The translations under genes and the position numbers were made by a program. DNA of 9,177 nucleotides from Deltaproteobacteria bacterium RBG_16_54_11 (lineage in GTDB: Bacteria > Desulfobacterota > B13-G15 > RBG-16-54-18), in contig MGQS01000122.1 in NCBI GenBank assembly GCA_001797905.1, positions 2,795 through 11,971 of the forward strand. The letters run 5' to 3'. Positions within the stretch are counted from its first letter, which is position 1, and each line of letters opens with the position of its first letter. Below are positions 1 to 5,792 of the stretch, piece after piece. The notes beneath the pieces are model-generated. The model worked only from the letters and a program-made list of their open reading frames with translations. It was not told the DNA's origin and made no database searches.

Positions 1-783
1 TTTGAGCTGCACCCCCATTGCCCTCCCCCCCTTTACAGTGATCCCCTTGACCTCGTGCCGCGTCTGAAGCTGCCCCCCCTGCCTCAGCAACCCCTCGGCC
101 AGGAGAAGGGGCAAGTCCTCCATCCGCCCCTTTAAGGCCGCCACCCCGCCCTGCAGGTAGCTCATCTCCAGAGAGGCCATGGCAATCACAGAGAGCTTGC
201 TCGGGGGGAGCAGGGCATAGGAACTCCGTACCCCGAGAATTACCTTGAGCAAGGGGTCCTTGATGAGCGCATCCAGCAATCCCTCAAGGGTTTCCTCCCG
301 GTATCGAAAGGTAAAGGGGAACTCCCGCTCAAACTTCGAGGGGTCAAACCAGGCGAGGGTGTGAGGGAAGCGATCTATCTCCTCGGAAAGAGCGCGGTAG
401 ATCTGGTACACCTCTTTGATCCCCTCTCGCTCCCGGGGAAAGAGGGATGAGAGGTATTCAATATGGGAGTTTAGATCGGCGTACTGAATGACCTTCCAAT
501 CGGGAAAATGGTACTCGCGGGCAGGATCCAGGGGGAGCAGCTCTATGCGGTCCCTCAAGCCGAGATCATCCAATAATCTCCATACCCTCCCCCCTTCCCG
601 GCAGCCCCCGATGGACTGGACAGAGAGGTCGAAGGTAAAGCCTTTACGCTGGAAAGAGGTGCAGCACCCCCCTACCTGGGCCTTCTTCTCAAAGATGACC
701 ACCCGCAGCCCCTTGCGGGCGAGGAGCTGGCCGCACACCAGTCCTCCCAATCCCGCACCGATGATGATCGCATCGTAGTCCAT
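1..783 (-). CDS. FAD-dependent oxidoreductase, phytoene desaturase (CrtI/COG1233)-like, N-terminal part
   Basis: I translated this frame directly. It is open from an ATG at 783 to the window edge, giving 261 codons with no stop, so the C-terminus lies outside. The protein begins MDYDAIIIGAGLGGLVCG, a dinucleotide-binding beta-alpha-beta fold with GAGLGG at residues 9-14. It continues with FEKKAQVGGCC (about 35-45), the FAD-ribose and GG motif typical of amine-oxidase/phytoene-desaturase folds. Near residues 216-240 an LQGGVAALKGRMEDLP segment fits the conserved GG block of CrtI/retinol-saturase-like proteins. GAGAGGGGA sits directly before the ATG as a close Shine-Dalgarno. The gene follows speB by 73 nt on the same strand and may be co-transcribed. 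The substrate cannot be told: carotenoid/isoprenoid desaturase-like chemistry is the family default, and a polyamine-oxidase-like role is only suggested by location. The family call is firm; the specific function is unknown. Confidence 0.85.
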   Translation of the reverse strand, partial: MDYDAIIIGAGLGGLVCGQLLARKGLRVVIFEKKAQVGGCCTSFQRKGFTFDLSVQSIGGCREGGRVWRLLDDLGLRDRIELLPLDPAREYHFPDWKVIQYADLNSHIEYLSSLFPREREGIKEVYQIYRALSEEIDRFPHTLAWFDPSKFEREFPFTFRYREETLEGLLDALIKDPLLKVILGVRSSYALLPPSKLSVIAMASLEMSYLQGGVAALKGRMEDLPLLLAEGLLRQGGQLQTRHEVKGITVKGGRAMGVQLK

Positions 784-856
784 TCCCCTCTCGATAAAGA
801 AGCGATTATATCCCTTCCTTACCTGAATTCTCCGATCATGGCAAGTCCGATGGTCC

Positions 857-1711
857 TTACGGGTGGTTCTTATCCGGGCAGAACTGGAGGATGAGCTCCC
901 TGATGAGCTTGGCTGCCGCCATGGCGGACTGCTGGGTGGGATCATAGGGCGGGGACAGCTCGACCACATCAAACCCCTGCACGTCGAGAGAACTCAGCTC
1001 GGAGATGAGGGAAAGGCATTCGTCAAAGGTGAGCCCACCCGGCTCAGGGACGCCGACGCCGGGGGCGACCCCCGGGTCGAGGATATCGAGGTCCACGGTG
1101 AGATAGACCGGACGCCCTGCTGCCCGACGAAGCGTTTCTTTCACCTCCGTAAGACTCCCCATTGCCCGTGCAGAATTCATCTCTTCTCTGGTCCCCGACC
1201 TGATACCGAGCTGAAAGATGTTCTCCCCTCCCAGGATATCGGCGATCCTCCTCATCACGGTGGCATGTGATAAGGAATCTCCCAGGTAATCCTGGCGAAA
1301 GTCGGCATGGGCATCTAATTGGATCACGGCCAGGTTCTGGTGGTGTCTGGCCAACTCCCTGACAACGGCGAGCGAGATAAGATGTTCTCCCCCGAGGAGG
1401 ATGGGAAACTTTCGGTCTCCCATAAGGGTGGCCAGATAGCCCTGAATGATCCCCAGGGCGCCCTCCGGATCGCCCTGGGGCAGGCTGATATCGCCGACAT
1501 CGCATATCTTCAGGTCCTCCAGATCTCTATCCAAGCGAGGGCTGTAGGTCTCCAGACCCCAGGAGACATCGCGAATGGCCTGAGGTGCAAACCTTGTTCC
1601 CGGTCGAAAGGAGGAGGTAATATCTAAAGGACAACCAATGATGACGGCGAGGCTTTCGGCATAGGAGGAATCAGCGGCAAGGAAGGTGCGCGAGGTGAAC
1701 TGTAGCTCCAT
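857..1711 (-). CDS. speB: agmatinase (ureohydrolase family)
   Basis: Cytosolic Mn-dependent enzyme hydrolysing agmatine to putrescine and urea. The 284 residues match the usual size of short bacterial and archaeal agmatinases. All metal-ligand motifs of the ureohydrolase fold are visible: GGEH (His110), DAHAD (Asp133, His135, Asp137) and DLDILDP (Asp207, Asp209). SHATVMRR (148-155) and the C-terminal FDVVELSPPYD (248-257) are also present; the latter favours agmatinase over arginase. The gene starts 21 nt after the pdaD stop on the same strand, so the product of PdaD (agmatine) is its evident substrate. No strong Shine-Dalgarno precedes the ATG; translation may depend on coupling to pdaD. Formiminoglutamase or another guanidino-hydrolase is a formal alternative, but the neighbourhood makes agmatinase the clear choice. 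Confidence 0.93.
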   Translation of the reverse strand: MELQFTSRTFLAADSSYAESLAVIIGCPLDITSSFRPGTRFAPQAIRDVSWGLETYSPRLDRDLEDLKICDVGDISLPQGDPEGALGIIQGYLATLMGDRKFPILLGGEHLISLAVVRELARHHQNLAVIQLDAHADFRQDYLGDSLSHATVMRRIADILGGENIFQLGIRSGTREEMNSARAMGSLTEVKETLRRAAGRPVYLTVDLDILDPGVAPGVGVPEPGGLTFDECLSLISELSSLDVQGFDVVELSPPYDPTQQSAMAAAKLIRELILQFCPDKNHP

Positions 1712-1732
1712 AATTATTCACGCACCCATCTC

Positions 1733-2206
1733 TTAATCGGAAGACCATAGGACCACTGCGGCCAGCGCTGCTCCGATGTTGGCTACCTCACACTCGATGG
1801 CGATCGACTTGAGATCCTTGATCTCCCAGCCGCGAAGCATCATCCCCTCCACGGCCATATTCCGGACGACTTCTTCGATCTGGCGCCGCCCCCCTTTGGC
1901 CGAATATTCCATGATCAAACCGTTCTGCTCCTCATCCTCTGGAAGGGCTATGGCGACGCCGGCCGAGATGACCTCTCCGGGCACCTCGCTGGTGATGGCA
2001 GCATAAGCAGCCGGGACAAGCGCACCGGGTGGAAGAGCGATCGGATCGACCAACGTGCAGTGGGGCGGCACAATGCTGGACATCTTGACGATGTTCGTAT
2101 TGCCGATCCCAGCCTGAAGCAAGGCCCCATCAAAGGCATTGAGAGGCGTATAGCCCTCCGACACCCCGGAAGCAAGAAAATATAGGGTAGGCGTTTTGAA
2201 GATCAC
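1733..2206 (-). CDS. pdaD: pyruvoyl-dependent arginine decarboxylase
   Basis: Decarboxylates arginine to agmatine, the first step of putrescine synthesis here. The 157 residues match the size of the archaeal PvlArgDC family, not the large PLP-dependent SpeA. The proenzyme self-cleaves between two serines in the VKMSSIVPP block (Ser43-Ser44); Ser44 becomes the pyruvoyl group. Other family blocks are EGYTPLNAFDGALLQAGIGN (17-36), GALVPAAYA (61-69), SEVPGE (73-78) and GLIMEY with Glu100, equivalent to the proposed proton donor Glu109 of the Methanocaldococcus enzyme. The start is GTG at 2206, preceded by GGAG (2217-2214) at 7-nt spacing. Transcription is expected from the strong promoter at 2360-2333, giving a leader of about 120 nt that contains the palindromic operator and a mini-ORF. 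speB follows 21 nt downstream, so the two enzymes act in sequence. Confidence 0.94.
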   Translation of the reverse strand: MIFKTPTLYFLASGVSEGYTPLNAFDGALLQAGIGNTNIVKMSSIVPPHCTLVDPIALPPGALVPAAYAAITSEVPGEVISAGVAIALPEDEEQNGLIMEYSAKGGRRQIEEVVRNMAVEGMMLRGWEIKDLKSIAIECEVANIGAALAAVVLWSSD

Positions 2207-2239
2207 TGTTTTTCTCCGTTCTTTTCAGAGTTAACCGCT

Positions 2240-2278
2240 TTACTGTCTCAAACCCCGAATGCGTCCTCCCATATCCAT
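2240..2278 (-). pseudogene. truncated relic of an XRE regulator N-terminus (or leader mini-ORF) ahead of pdaD
   Basis: A 12-codon ORF, MDMGGRIRGLRQ then TAA, lies in the pdaD leader. It aligns without gaps with the start of the XRE-cupin regulator at 5461 (MKIGERIRNLRQ): 8 of 12 residues are identical. Of the seven conserved non-initiator codons, six differ in base sequence and five of those only at the third position, the pattern left by selection on protein. The distance from the conserved GTGCTCC to the ATG is 7 nt in both copies. After the stop one codon still matches (AGC), then in-frame stops follow. I infer the decayed 5' end of a former paralogous regulator gene whose body is gone. 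A retained, arginine-rich leader peptide (3 Arg of 12) is the alternative. Its stop lies 33 nt before the pdaD start. Confidence 0.6.
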
Positions 2279-2306
2279 AAAACCAGGAGCACACTATACG
2301 AAGAAA

Positions 2307-2326
2307 TTAGTTTAATAAACTAAACT
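2307..2326. promoter_or_regulatory. palindromic operator of the pdaD promoter
   Basis: The 20-bp element TTAGTTTAATAAACTAAACT contains a perfect 17-bp palindrome, TTAGTTTA-A-TAAACTAA. It also contains an overlapping palindrome AGTTTA-N6-TAAACT. It differs at a single base from the element at 5490-5509 in front of the XRE-cupin regulator gene. It lies 6 bp downstream of the -10 box, over the expected transcription start, where a bound repressor would block initiation. The inferred ligand is the regulator encoded at 5461-4925. Confidence 0.75.
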
Positions 2327-2332
2327 CGACTT

Positions 2333-2360
2333 ATTATAACGACCAATCCAGAATTGTCAA
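2333..2360 (-). promoter_or_regulatory. sigma70-type promoter of pdaD-speB
   Basis: Reading the minus strand, TTGACA (2360-2355) and TATAAT (2338-2333) are both consensus and are separated by 16 nt. An A/T-rich stretch upstream (to about 2395) could act as an UP element. The same layout, with the same 16-nt spacer and similar flanks, recurs at 5544-5517. The predicted start is near 2326, inside the operator. Confidence 0.8.
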
Positions 2361-2459
2361 GTATTTTTTTTGAAAATTTTGCTGATTTTTTCGATTGCTC
2401 CCTCCCCTGCCCCACCCGGTCCCCATACCCAACCGCGCGGGCAAAGGCCAACGGAGAGC

Positions 2460-2486
2460 CTCCTCAGAAACCGCCCTTTCTAGGAG
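2460..2486 (-). other. hairpin downstream of nspC, without a U-run
   Basis: On the minus strand CTCCTAGAAA, a 6-nt loop GGGCGG and TTTCTGAGGAG form a 10-bp stem with one bulged G, about 35 nt after the nspC stop. No run of T follows directly, so it is not a convincing intrinsic terminator. It could stabilise the 3' end of the upstream operon's mRNA. Confidence 0.35.
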
Positions 2487-2520
2487 ATAACCTTTGGGAA
2501 TGGTCCGGACGAGCCGAAAA

Positions 2521-3654
2521 TCAAGATAATCTATTCTTGTAATCCTGATAATCAAATTCTTTAATTAATCTAAATCCCGACCTTTCACCCCATATTCCAA
2601 TAGAAGGATGATTGACGCCATTGAACATGGTTGTCTTCACCGTAGTGTAATGGATCATATCGTCGAATATGATTTTATCCCCGGCTTTTAATTCCGTATC
2701 AAACGACCAATCCCCCATATAGTCGCCTGCCAAACAGCTGATACCCCCCATCCTGTATGTTGGTTTCCCTGCCCTTTCATCCATAGCGCCCAAGATAACA
2801 GGCTTATAGGGCATTTCCAGACAATCGGGCATGTGGCAGGTGAAGGAAACGTCGAGAATGGCCGTTTTTATGCCCTTATTTTCAACGATGTCCAATATCG
2901 TAGAAACGAGGTAACCTGTTTGATAAGTAAAGGCGCTGCCGGGTTCCAAGATAATTTCCACATCATGCTTATTTTTAAAATCGATGAGGATTTTGATCAA
3001 ATGCTCGATATCATAATCCTTTCCTGATATAAGATGACCGCCGCCCATGTTCACCCATTTTAGCCGGGGCAGAAATTTACCAAATTTCTTTAAAAAAACA
3101 GCCAATATTCTTTCTAGCGCAAAGGAATCTGCCTCAAATAACGCATGAAAATGAAAACCCTTAACCCCCTTGGGCACGCCATCACCAAGCTGCTCAGCCG
3201 TGATGCCGAAGCGGGAACCGGGCTTACAAGAATTATAGATGTCATACGCACTATCGGAAAACTCCGGGTTAACGCGCAGGCCGATTGATACGCCATGTTG
3301 ACCGGCCCTCTTCATATACCTTTGCAATTGGTTTATGGAATTGAAGGAGATATGGCTGCTATATCTGAGAATATCCGCGATATGCTTTTCTTCATAAGCA
3401 GGCGCATACGTGTGCGCCTTTACCCCGAGTTCCTCAGATGCTAAGCGCGCTTCATGGAGCGAGCTGGCAGCAGCTCCGAAACCGTATTCCTTAAAGATCG
3501 GGAATATGCCCCAATTAGAAAAGGCCTTTAAAGAAACGAGGACATCAACCGAGGCGGCCTCTTTAACCTGTTGTATCAAGTTTAGGTTATTCCGCAGCAG
3601 ATGCTCGTCGATGACATAGCAGGGTGTTGGAATCTTGCTAAAGTCAATAGACAT
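2521..3654 (-). CDS. nspC: carboxynorspermidine/carboxyspermidine decarboxylase
   Basis: PLP enzyme of the alanine-racemase-fold (fold III) decarboxylase group. It removes the carboxyl group from carboxyspermidine (or carboxynorspermidine) to release spermidine (or norspermidine). The 377 residues are normal for the family. Visible motifs are the PLP lysine in LVSLKAFSNWG (Lys43), GFHFHALFE (167-174), NMGGGH (202-207), the phosphate-binding LEPGSAF (236-242), DVSFTCHMPDCLEMPY (268-283) and the active-site Cys307 in CLAGD. The position often occupied by Cys in the HALCE motif is Phe173 here. It starts 7 nt after the stop of the carboxyspermidine synthase gene with no obvious Shine-Dalgarno, so translational coupling is likely. 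With agmatinase supplying putrescine in the same locus, spermidine is the probable product, though the sequence alone does not exclude norspermidine. The gene is visibly more AT-rich than speB or purM. Confidence 0.92.
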   Translation of the reverse strand: MSIDFSKIPTPCYVIDEHLLRNNLNLIQQVKEAASVDVLVSLKAFSNWGIFPIFKEYGFGAAASSLHEARLASEELGVKAHTYAPAYEEKHIADILRYSSHISFNSINQLQRYMKRAGQHGVSIGLRVNPEFSDSAYDIYNSCKPGSRFGITAEQLGDGVPKGVKGFHFHALFEADSFALERILAVFLKKFGKFLPRLKWVNMGGGHLISGKDYDIEHLIKILIDFKNKHDVEIILEPGSAFTYQTGYLVSTILDIVENKGIKTAILDVSFTCHMPDCLEMPYKPVILGAMDERAGKPTYRMGGISCLAGDYMGDWSFDTELKAGDKIIFDDMIHYTTVKTTMFNGVNHPSIGIWGERSGFRLIKEFDYQDYKNRLS

Positions 3655-3661
3655 GGCGGAT

Positions 3662-4855
3662 TTATAATTCTAAATCAACGTCATGCAGTTCATGCCAGGG
3701 GAGCCCCTGGATAGTGAGCTGTTCCATAAAGGGATCCGGGTCGAATTCTTCAACGTTATGTACGCCGGCCCTTTTCCATTTACCAGTCATAAACATCAGA
3801 GCGCCGATCATGGCAGGCACTCCCGTGGTATAACTCACCGCTTGGGCGCCTGTCTCCCTGTAGGCATCCTGATGCTTACAATTATTATAGATATAATATG
3901 TTTTCTCCTTATGATTCTTAATCCCTCTAATCCGGCAGCCGATGGAGGTTTCGCCTGAATAATGCTCGCCGAGTTCTCCCGGATTGGGCAATACCGCTTT
4001 GAGAAATTGAAGAGGTACAATTTCTCTCCCTTCGTACAGGACCGGTTTAATGCCGGCCATCCCGATATTTTGGATCACGCGTAAATGGGTTAAATACTCC
4101 TGCCCAAAGGTCATCCAAAATCGGGCCCGTTTGAGAGTAGGAAAATGTTGCACCAGCGATTCCAATTCTTCGTGGTAAATAAGATAAGATTCGCGGGGAC
4201 CGATATTCGGATACCGTAACGGTTGGTGAATCTCATGGGGCTCTGTTTCAACCCATGTTCCATCTTTCCAGTATTTCCCTCTTTGGGTAACCTCACGAAT
4301 ATTGATTTCCGGATTGAAATTGGTGGCAAACGGCTTCCCATGGTCTCCTGCATTACAATCAACGATATCAAGATAATGAATTTCGTCGAAATGATGTTTG
4401 GCGGCATACGCGGTAAAGACCCCCGTCACCCCCGGATCAAAGCCACAACCTAAAATGGCGGTGAGTCCTGAGTTTTTAAATCTGTCATGGTATGCCCATT
4501 GCCATTTATATTCGAATTTAGCGACATCAGGTGGTTCGTAATTCGCGGTATCTAAATAATTCACGCCTGTTTCAAGGCAGGCATCCATGATGGTTAAATC
4601 TTGATAAGGCAGCGCTACATTGATTACCATTGCCGGTTTAACGCCTTTAAATAATGCGACTAATTGTCGAACGTCGTCGGCATCAACCTGAGCCGTCTTG
4701 ATTTTGTCGGCGCCAACTGCTTGAGCTATACTATCGCACCTTGATCTTGTACGGCTTGCCAGCATGATCTCAGTAAACACCTGTGGGACCTTTGCCACTT
4801 TCTGGGCAACAACGGCGCCTACCCCCCCTGCTCCTATGATCAATACCTTAGCCAT
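3662..4855 (-). CDS. carboxynorspermidine/carboxyspermidine synthase (saccharopine dehydrogenase family)
   Basis: Predicted to condense aspartate beta-semialdehyde with putrescine (or diaminopropane) and reduce the imine with NAD(P)H to carboxyspermidine. The 397 residues fit the bacterial family. The N-terminal Rossmann segment VLIIGAGGVGAVVAQKVA carries GAGGVG at 8-13. Saccharopine-dehydrogenase blocks follow: NVALPYQDLTIMDACLETGVNYLD in pieces across 79-102, GCGFDPGVTGVF (136-147), and a C-terminal TTGVPAMIGALMFMTGKW region. Identification as the polyamine enzyme rather than lysine-pathway saccharopine dehydrogenase rests on nspC immediately downstream (7 nt), a standard gene pair. The ATG has only a distant AAGG upstream. 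The XRE-cupin regulator ends 69 nt before it on the same strand, and I saw no complete promoter in that gap, so the three genes probably form one operon. Like nspC it is AT-richer than its flanks. Confidence 0.9.
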   Translation of the reverse strand: MAKVLIIGAGGVGAVVAQKVAKVPQVFTEIMLASRTRSRCDSIAQAVGADKIKTAQVDADDVRQLVALFKGVKPAMVINVALPYQDLTIMDACLETGVNYLDTANYEPPDVAKFEYKWQWAYHDRFKNSGLTAILGCGFDPGVTGVFTAYAAKHHFDEIHYLDIVDCNAGDHGKPFATNFNPEINIREVTQRGKYWKDGTWVETEPHEIHQPLRYPNIGPRESYLIYHEELESLVQHFPTLKRARFWMTFGQEYLTHLRVIQNIGMAGIKPVLYEGREIVPLQFLKAVLPNPGELGEHYSGETSIGCRIRGIKNHKEKTYYIYNNCKHQDAYRETGAQAVSYTTGVPAMIGALMFMTGKWKRAGVHNVEEFDPDPFMEQLTIQGLPWHELHDVDLEL

Positions 4856-4924
4856 TATAGTTACATGAGCCTTGCTTGATTTACGGTCCGGTTGTCAAAT
4901 CGTCTTAGAATCTTGCGCCTTCGA

Positions 4925-5461
4925 TTAAAAACTGGGGGGAGAGGAGATCCAGAGGATGATAGCTTCCTTGGAGCTGGTGTTCTGGAGCCAATGCTCCTTT
5001 TCCGCGGACAAGTAGAAACATTCCCCCTTTTTGAGTTTGAGAGCCTCTTTTCCAAAGCGAAGGGTCACCCTTCCCCGAAGCACAAACCCGAATTCCTCCC
5101 CTTCGTGGGGCCTCTCTTTGGGCGTGACCTGCCCTTGTCGCAGGGTAAGAAGGATCGGCTCCAGGCGCCGATTGGTCGAGCCCGGGATCATGAGTTCAAA
5201 CCTTTCGATCTTTTCTTTTTCGATGTGCACCCGGTCCTTTTGCCGGTAGACGATCTTTTCCTCCGCGGAGCCCCGGAAGAAATCGGGGATGTTCTCGTCC
5301 AGGGCATCGAGGATCTGGACCAGGCTGTCCAGGGAGATGGAGGTCAGGACCCGTTCGATCTGGGAAATGAAACCCTTGGTCAGATTAGCCCGCTCGGCGA
5401 GCTCCTCCTGAGTCAGATTGCTCAATTGCCTGAGGTTTCGAATCCGTTCGCCAATCTTCAT
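4925..5461 (-). CDS. XRE-family transcriptional regulator with C-terminal cupin domain
   Basis: A 178-residue protein with an N-terminal helix-turn-helix (about 3-60: RIRNLRQLSNLTQEELAE, then TKGFISQIER as recognition helix) and a C-terminal cupin (about 105-172). The cupin keeps H119, E123 and G130 of motif 1 and G146 and H157 of motif 2, so it could bind a metal or small ligand. This architecture is that of E. coli PuuR, a putrescine-responsive repressor. As first gene of the polyamine operon it is the likely local regulator, probably binding the palindrome in its own promoter and the copy before pdaD, with a polyamine as plausible effector; these targets are inferred from site sharing. The Shine-Dalgarno is weak (CCGGAAAAT before ATG), which would keep levels low. 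The HTH-cupin assignment is firm; sensing polyamines is a hypothesis. Confidence 0.9.
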   Translation of the reverse strand: MKIGERIRNLRQLSNLTQEELAERANLTKGFISQIERVLTSISLDSLVQILDALDENIPDFFRGSAEEKIVYRQKDRVHIEKEKIERFELMIPGSTNRRLEPILLTLRQGQVTPKERPHEGEEFGFVLRGRVTLRFGKEALKLKKGECFYLSAEKEHWLQNTSSKEAIILWISSPPSF

Positions 5462-5489
5462 ATTTTCCGGAGCACAGTATAAAAAGAAT

Positions 5490-5509
5490 TTAGTTTAATA
5501 AAATAAACT
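5490..5509. promoter_or_regulatory. palindromic operator of the regulator/polyamine operon
   Basis: TTAGTTTAATAAAATAAACT differs at one base from the element at 2307-2326. The AGTTTA-N6-TAAACT palindrome is intact; the 17-bp version has one mismatch. It lies 7 bp downstream of the -10 box. From GGAGCACA (5469) to the end of the element, 36 of 41 bases match the pdaD copy without gaps. Autoregulation by the downstream XRE protein is the natural reading. Confidence 0.75.
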
Positions 5510-5516
5510 TGTGCTC

Positions 5517-5544
5517 AGTATAACCCGCTTTGCCGATTTGTCAA
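5517..5544 (-). promoter_or_regulatory. sigma70-type promoter of the XRE-synthase-nspC operon
   Basis: On the minus strand, TTGACA (5544-5539), a 16-nt spacer and TATACT (5522-5517). Geometry and flanks match the pdaD promoter, including an upstream A/T-rich block with a shared GCAAAAT. The leader to the ATG at 5461 is about 50 nt and contains the operator. Confidence 0.8.
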
Positions 5545-5746
5545 GCTTTTTAAAGATTTTGCATGAAGTGAGGGTACGTGGTATCCCCTTGGCAGTGTTG
5601 AGAAATCGGGGGGCAATCTGTCTCTCAGCAGCGTATTATTTGCTGAATAGCAGGTAATGCGTTTTTTGCCCTCTGTGTTGTAATAGAGCTATTTTTTAAG
5701 GTACAATGCTACGAGTTCATCATCATGCATGACGGGGCATTTCTCT

Positions 5747-5775
5747 TTGACATTTAGCCCACATCAAGCTATATA
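5747..5775 (+). promoter_or_regulatory. sigma70-type promoter of purM
   Basis: TTGACA (5747-5752), a 17-nt spacer and TATATA (5770-5775) give a near-consensus promoter. The predicted start is near 5782, leaving a leader of only about 11 nt before the purM ATG. A second, weaker candidate further upstream is TTGTAA-N18-TACAAT, ending near 5708, which would give a normal leader. I saw no PurR-type box. The rest of the 240-nt divergent region (5545-5792) holds no gene I can support. Confidence 0.6.
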
Positions 5776-5792
5776 GGTCATCGAAGATAAGG

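Noticed and set aside
805..810. TATAAT on the minus strand just before the FAD oxidoreductase gene
   Set aside because: No -35 element lies at a suitable distance; a separate promoter for this gene is not supported.
863..1627. Plus-strand and alternate minus-strand open frames across speB
   Set aside because: They are shadows of a high-GC gene whose catalytic motifs are all in one minus-strand frame.
4854..4898. TTGACA (near 4898) and TATAAT overlapping the synthase ATG as an internal promoter
   Set aside because: The two boxes are separated by 33 nt, and neither has a partner at 16-18 nt.
5627..5650. TCAGCA/TGCTGA stem in the divergent intergenic region
   Set aside because: A 6-bp stem with a 10-nt loop and no U-run; too weak to call a terminator or operator.
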